This document shows, in pieces, positions 58,965-64,000 of a stretch of 64,000 nucleotides of DNA; the stretch's first letter is position 1; every line of letters starts with the position of its first letter. The position numbers and the translations under genes are program-made. Origin of the DNA: Bubalus kerabau (lineage: Eukaryota > Chordata > Mammalia > Artiodactyla > Bovidae); contig NC_073627.1 in the NCBI RefSeq assembly GCF_029407905.1, positions 153,827,697-153,891,696 on the forward strand. The letters run 5' to 3'. Below the pieces are notes generated by a model. It was given only the letters and a program-made list of their open reading frames with translations, was not told the origin of the DNA and ran no database searches.

Positions 58965-59500
58965 CCATTTTTTTAGAATAGCTTTATTGCAATACAATTC
59001 ATATACCCTAAAATTCTCCTGTTTAAAATATACAATTTAATGGCTTCTAGTGCATTTATAGAGATGTGCCTCTATCACCACTACAAGTACTGAACATTTC
59101 ATTGCCCTAAAAAGAAACTTAACACTCTTTAGCTGTCTCTCCATCTCCAGCGGCCCTAGGCAATCACTGATCTACCTGTTTTGTCCCTTCTGATGTGCCT
59201 GCTCTCAGCATTTCATAGAAACGGCATTATACAGTACGTGCTCACTTGTCCCTGGCTTCTTTCACTCAGCATGTTTTCAGGGTTCATCCATGTTGCACAT
59301 GTATTGATGCTTCTTTTTTTTTTTCTTGCTAAATATTACACTACATGGATTTGTTATATTTTGTTTATCCACTCATCAACTGATGGATATTTGGGTTGTT
59401 TCCAGGTTTTGAAAATTTTGAACAATGCTGTTCTGTTCATTCTGGTGTAAGTGTTTGTGTGAACATGTGTTTTCATTGAAAACTCTTTCTAAGGAAGATA
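58965..59500 (-). mobile_element. Old L1 LINE fragment
   Basis: Antisense pattern 'aatagctttattgcaatacaattc', 'atccatgttgcacatgtattg', 'ggatatttgggttgtttcc'. Confidence 0.75.
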
Positions 59501-60594
59501 CTAAGTCAAAAGTTGCAAAGGCAATAATATATAAAAAGTTAAAACTTTGGTGCAAAAAAATGCCATAAACAAGTTGACTTTTAAAAGTGAATGATAGGGA
59601 AGAGATCTGTTCTATAAATAATGAATTAATATCTGTAATCTAAAAATTTATTATTTGAAATGCAAATGACAACTATAATAAGATAGGCAAACAGTAAGAA
59701 CAGTCAGTTCAGAAAACAAATGACAAATGATCATTAAACCAGTTTAACTTTGGTTCCTATGATTGGGTGAAATCTGATATATGATGATATTTCCCTTGAT
59801 GAGAATATTATAATATTCAGAATAATGTGACCAGTGATTGTCAATAATGTATTTATTGAGGTCCCCTTACTGACCTGAAATGAAGTGTATAGATAATGTA
59901 AGCAGCTGACAAACATAACTTAAAAAAATCCTTAAATATAGTAATGAAAGCAAAAGAAGTAGTTTATGGCAGAATAACATTTCAGTATATAATTTTTCTG
60001 CTGTGATCATTAAAATATAAATAAGTTAGAATTTAAGAGAAGTAAGAAAACTAGAAACCATTCTACAAAGTAAATAGAGACAAATAAAAAACAGATGGTG
60101 TAAGGGGATAAATAGACCAAACTTACTGTCTATGTTAAGAGACTGAGGAAATAGCCTGAATTGAAAAAGGGGTAATATACCAAGATAAATTTGATACTGA
60201 GCAAAAGTGGTAGTCTTACAAATGAGCTGCACTTTACTTATTTGTTTTTGACTTAAAATAATCCTCTATTGGGATGTGGAACAGGGTAGTGACAGAGTAA
60301 ATTCTACGATTCAGTTCTCATTGACACCAAGTCAAACAGAAGTTCTTTTACCAGTAATAATACTTGAAAATGCAGGGAATGTAATTAGACTTAACGTACA
60401 TTTCGTTTTCTTGTTTGATGGATACCATGTAAAACAATTTATTGAAATTCCTGTAATTTTAGGACAAAAAGCATGTACTCGAAAATTCTAAATGTAAGTG
60501 ACTTTGTTAAGTACATGGGACAGTCAGGAGAGAAACCTGGGATGGAAATATTGAAAACTATGTAATGTGGCAAATGGAATAGTTGAAGTATTAA
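59501..60594. other. Intron 1 unique sequence
   Basis: AT-rich; no exon or nameable repeat. Confidence 0.5.
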
Positions 60595-60792
60595 TCCCTG
60601 GTGGCTCAGATGGTAAAGAGCCCGCCTGCAATGCAGGAGACCCGGGGGTTTGATCCCTGGGTCAGCAAGATACCCTGGAGAAAGGAATTGCAACCCTTTC
60701 TTGCCTGGAGAATTCCATGGACAGTGGAGCCTGGTAGGCTACTGTTCACAGAGTTGCACAGAGTCGGACATGACTGAGTGACTAATAAACAC

Positions 60793-60822
<30 letters not shown>
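60595..60822 (+). mobile_element. Bov-tA SINE with (CA)n tail
   Basis: Head to tail copy ending 'gagtgactaataaac', followed by a CA microsatellite to 60822. Confidence 0.93.
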
Positions 60823-60823
<1 letters not shown>

Positions 60824-61258
60824 AGCAAAAAAAAGCTGATCCCATAATGCTTGCCTGTGACAAGAAATTGTTAGCTATTGTGTACTTCTATGTATACTGA
60901 AGATAATAAAGCTATATTTTAAATGTGGCCTTCCTACTCTGTAGTCTGATTAAGCTATGTAAAATTTAAAATGTGTAGAATTGTAAAATGTGGCATATTA
61001 CCTTGGTGGTGCGTAAAGAGAGAGGAATTGAAGGGGCATGCTCTTACAAAGTTCTCTAAAAGGCTGGACAAAAGTGTTGAATGTTAAGTATGAGATTGAT
61101 TTTATAAATATGTATACCAAATTTTTCAAAAATACGCTTGAAAAGGACGGTAAACATGAAAATTAGGATAAAGCTCTTGAAGTGAACCTCAGAGAGGTGG
61201 TAGATTCCAAAGTCCCAAGTTAACTAGCTTTGTATATATGGGAATCTGTACCCTGAAT

Positions 61259-61529
61259 TGGAAAGACTGATGCTGAAGCTGAAACTCCAGTATTCTGGCC
61301 ACCTCATGTAAAGAGCTGACTCATTTGAAAAGACCCTGATGCTGGGAAAGATTGAGGGCAGGAGGAGAAGGGGATGACAGATGATGAGATGGTTGGATGG
61401 TATCACTGATTCAATGAACATGAGTTTGCATGAACTCCTGGAGTTGGTGATGGACAGGGAGGCCTGGTGTGCTGTGGTTCATGGGGTTGCAAAGAGTCAG
61501 ACAGTACTGAGCAACTGAACTGAACTGTT
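61259..61529 (+). mobile_element. BovB LINE 3' tip, 50 bp from AUH exon 2
   Basis: CCCTGAAT at 61251-61258 and 61530-61537 is the target duplication. Only the last 270 bp of BovB are present. Confidence 0.94.
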
Positions 61530-61579
61530 CCCTGAATACCTCACTAACTCAAATGCTTTTTTGTTTCCCCCTTAACTAG

Positions 61580-61647
61580 GAATTGTGGTGCTTGGAATAA
61601 ACAGAGCCTATGCCAAAAATTCATTGAGTAAAAATCTTATAAAAATG
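61580..61647 (+). CDS. AUH: AUH exon 2
   Basis: 68 bp, completing Gly88 and encoding residues 89-110 (GIVVLGINRAYAKNS and on to Met110). This is the first strand and loop of the crotonase fold and the start of the AU-RNA-binding helix, with Lys105 and Lys109 of the 'lysine comb' known from human AUH. Acceptor TTAACTAG|, donor ATG|gtgagt. Phase 1 on entry, 0 on exit. Residue 99 is Ala; I recall Gly in human. Confidence 0.95.
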
Positions 61648-61756
61648 GTGAGTGTAAAGATTAAACTGTTTGCTTCTAAGATTATGGTACAGTGTTGACA
61701 CCAACCTGAAAATGATTTTTCCTCTTTTCCTTCTTATCTTTCCTGTTTCTATTTAG

Positions 61757-61844
61757 CTTTCAAAAGCTGTGGATGCTTTAAAATCTGATAAGAAAGTACG
61801 GACCATAATAGTCAGAAGTGAAGTCCCTGGGATATTCTGTGCTG
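61757..61844 (+). CDS. AUH: AUH exon 3
   Basis: 88 bp encoding residues 111-139 plus one base of codon 140. It continues the RNA-binding helix (LSKAVDALKSDKK, with Lys113) and the next strand (VRTIIVRSEVP), ending in GIFCAG, the first half of the crotonase oxyanion-hole motif. Acceptor 'tatttag|', donor G|gtatgt. It follows exon 2 after a 109-bp intron. The catalytic residues lie in later exons outside the window. Confidence 0.95.
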
Positions 61845-62198
61845 GTATGTAAAAAGATTAAATTTTTAAAACTAGTCTAATATTTCCTTAGCAGTAGCGT
61901 ATTTTCCATTATAAAGTGTTCTGTGGTTTGAATTTCATTACCAACAATTCCTCTTTGTTTTTCTACTGTTGTTACAAGAAAAAAAAATGTTTTCTCAGAA
62001 AGAAATCTTTGCAACATGTGGAGAAGTTGTTTTGGAAGTTGAAAAAATAGTTTGAGCAATTAAAATATTTGTTTGTGGTACTTGAATGATCTTTATGAAA
62101 GATGAGCTGGGAAGGAAAAATTGTGTCTCCTACTCAAAACAGTGTGCTCTGTGTTTATAAGTTACTTAAAAAATACTTAACTGACTAGTAGTAACTGC
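61845..62198 (+). other. AUH: AUH intron 3, start
   Basis: Begins GTATGT. Unique sequence; the intron runs past the window end. Confidence 0.85.
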
Positions 62199-62468
62199 TG
62201 CTGCTACTGCTGCTAAGTCGCTTCAGTCGTGTCTGACTCTGTGCGACCCCATAGACGGCAGCCCACCAGGCTCCCCTGTCCCTGGGATTCTCCAGGCAAG
62301 AACACTGGAGTGGGTTGCCATTGCCTTCTCCCCAATGCATGAAAGTGAAAAAAAACAGTGAAGTCGCTCAGTCGTGTCCGACTCCTAGCAACCCCATGGA
62401 CTGCAGCCCACCAGTCCCCTCCATCCGTGGGATTTTCCAGTCAAGAGTACTGGAGTGGGGTGCCATTG
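62199..62468 (-). mobile_element. Bov-A2 SINE, dimer
   Basis: Two BovA units on the minus strand with the complement of the (AGC)n tail at 62199-62212. Confidence 0.94.
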
Positions 62469-63396
62469 CAAAACGTTAAATGTAGACATATGCTTTGGAG
62501 GTTTGTGTTTGTAGTAGTGCCCACTCAAATATGTGTCCACAAATTGTTTTTTTAAATTGGTGTCTACAGCAGTGAAGTGTTTTTTTATTTTTTTCCATTT
62601 GTGCTGTATTACCAAAAATCAAAGATTAAGTTGCCTTGCATTTTCCATATTTGTAAGTATTTCTAAGTCATGCGATTCAATGAATCTGTTTCAACTAGTC
62701 AAAAATATAGATGATTAAGATAAATAAATGCTGATAGTATACAGTATTATTGTATTTTATTAATAAGTAAATGAAGGTAGAAGTTGAGGGGTGAAAAAAA
62801 TGTCTTCCAGTAAACATATAAATGGGACAATCTACTTGAGATTATCAAAGATTTGAGGGAACAAAATATAGTATTTTATTCATTCAAGTACTTTTGAGCA
62901 TTTGGAGTACTCCCAGAGCAGTGCTGGGAACATGGGGGAGTATTTTTAAACAGAATGTTTTAAGAAGTGTCTTGGTTTAGGCCGATATTCTTTAGTTTGT
63001 CATTTTTAGATTTTTCAAACTTCTAACTCTGTAGCTTCCACCTTAAAATACTATAAAATTTTATGGTATTTAAGAACATTCAGTGTAAATGAATTACATT
63101 ATAGTTTTTGTTATAATGTACCATATATAAAATGATTAGTTTTAGCTTCAGTTTGGTAATCAAAGAGAGTAGGTTTATCATGCTCAACTGCCTGGGTGAG
63201 GACAATTTGCAGTAAAGTTTCTGCTGCTTCTACATATGTCCAGCTTGAGTAATGCGATCCTCCTGGTGTTGTCAGAGGCTTGATGTGACAGTGTACATAA
63301 TGCACAGAGCAGAAGTCAATATATTGTAGCTGTTAATAGTTTTTATAAGGACTAAAATTTATTAAAATTGTTTTCATAATATGAAAACGCTAAGAG
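62469..63396. other. Intron 3 unique sequence
   Basis: Nothing recognised. Confidence 0.5.
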
Positions 63397-63719
63397 TAGC
63401 ACACGACTGAGCGCCTTCACTTTCACTTTTCACTTTCATGCATTGGAGAAGGCAATGGCACCCCACTCCAGTATTCTTGCCTGGAAAATCCAATGGACAG
63501 AGGAGCCTGGTGGCCTGCGGTCCATGGGGTCACTAGGAGTCGGACACAACTGAGCGACTTCACTTTCACTTTTCACTTTCATGCATTGGAGAAGGCAATG
63601 GCAACCCACTCCAGTGTTCTTGCCTGGAGAATCCCAGGGACGGGGGAGCCTGGTGGGCTGCCGTATGTGGGGTTGCACAGAGTCAGACACGACTGAAGCG
63701 ACTTAGCAGCAGCAGCAGC
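63397..63719 (+). mobile_element. Bov-A2 SINE, dimer plus partial third unit
   Basis: A short unit end ('cacacgactgagcgccttcac') precedes two full BovA units and an (AGC)n tail. Confidence 0.93.
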
Positions 63720-63785
63720 ATTTATTTATTCTTGTTGAAGAATACAGTTTTTCATATAATTAGAGTGTTAACTTTTATTCTGAAG

Positions 63786-64000
63786 TAGGAGAAGGCAATG
63801 GCACCCCACTCCAGTACTCTTGCCTGGAAAATCCCATAGATGGAGGAGCCTGGTAGGCTGCAGTCCATGGGATTGTGAAGAGTAGGACACGACTGAGCGA
63901 CTTCACTTTCACTTTTCACTTTCATGCATTGGAGAAGGAAATGGCAACCCACTCCAATGTTCTTGCCTAGAGAATCTCAGGGACGGGGGAGCCTGGTGGG
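63786..64000 (+). mobile_element. Bov-A2 SINE, runs off the right edge
   Basis: One full BovA unit and most of a second, in the same orientation as the copy 70 bp upstream. Confidence 0.94.

Larger units (their letters stand above)
40675..61579 (+). other. AUH: AUH intron 1 (20.9 kb)
   Basis: Starts GTGAGG, ends TTAACTAG. Most of it is L1, BovB and SINE sequence; unique stretches are described separately. A CACTAAC word at about 61543-61549 is a good branch-point candidate, followed by the pyrimidine tract 'cttttttgtttccccctt'. Confidence 0.92.

Overview
This window is nuclear DNA from a ruminant, almost certainly a bovid (cattle or a close relative). The evidence is the repeat content: at least thirteen copies or fragments of the BovB (RTE) LINE, more than twenty tRNA/BovB-derived SINEs (Bov-tA and Bov-A2 types), CHR-type tRNA SINEs and cattle-type L1 tails. 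Older mammalian repeats (MIR, L2, MER5, MLT1, hAT, old L1) lie underneath. The window holds one protein-coding gene. Nearly every long open frame is a piece of a retrotransposon.

Layout. Positions 1-40,200 are intergenic and dense in transposons. Notable pieces are a BovB with an inverted 5' half (15,006-16,637), an 84-bp mariner-like MITE (19,147-19,230), a decayed hAT transposase element (25,316-26,872), and a class I (gammaretrovirus-like) endogenous retrovirus (30,603-34,985, minus strand) inside a BovB LINE and itself carrying a Bov-tA SINE. A CHR SINE contains a private 60-bp minisatellite (37,491-37,752). Positions 40,225-40,750 are a CpG-island promoter with four GC boxes and no TATA box.

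The gene is AUH, on the plus strand: mitochondrial methylglutaconyl-CoA hydratase, an enzyme of leucine breakdown that also binds AU-rich RNA. Exon 1 (coding 40,413-40,674), exon 2 (61,580-61,647) and exon 3 (61,757-61,844) are present with intact splice sites and consistent phase. The remaining exons lie beyond the window. Intron 1 is about 20.9 kb and is largely made of nested L1, BovB and SINE insertions; intron 2 is only 109 bp.

I looked for an undescribed multi-gene system and found none. What deserves a second look is the layered transposon history, which target-site duplications and interrupted repeats date relative to one another, and a few places where insertions lie close to AUH signals. 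Repeat names are from memory of consensus sequences; no database was searched. Boundaries without a stated target-site duplication are good to roughly 10-30 bp.
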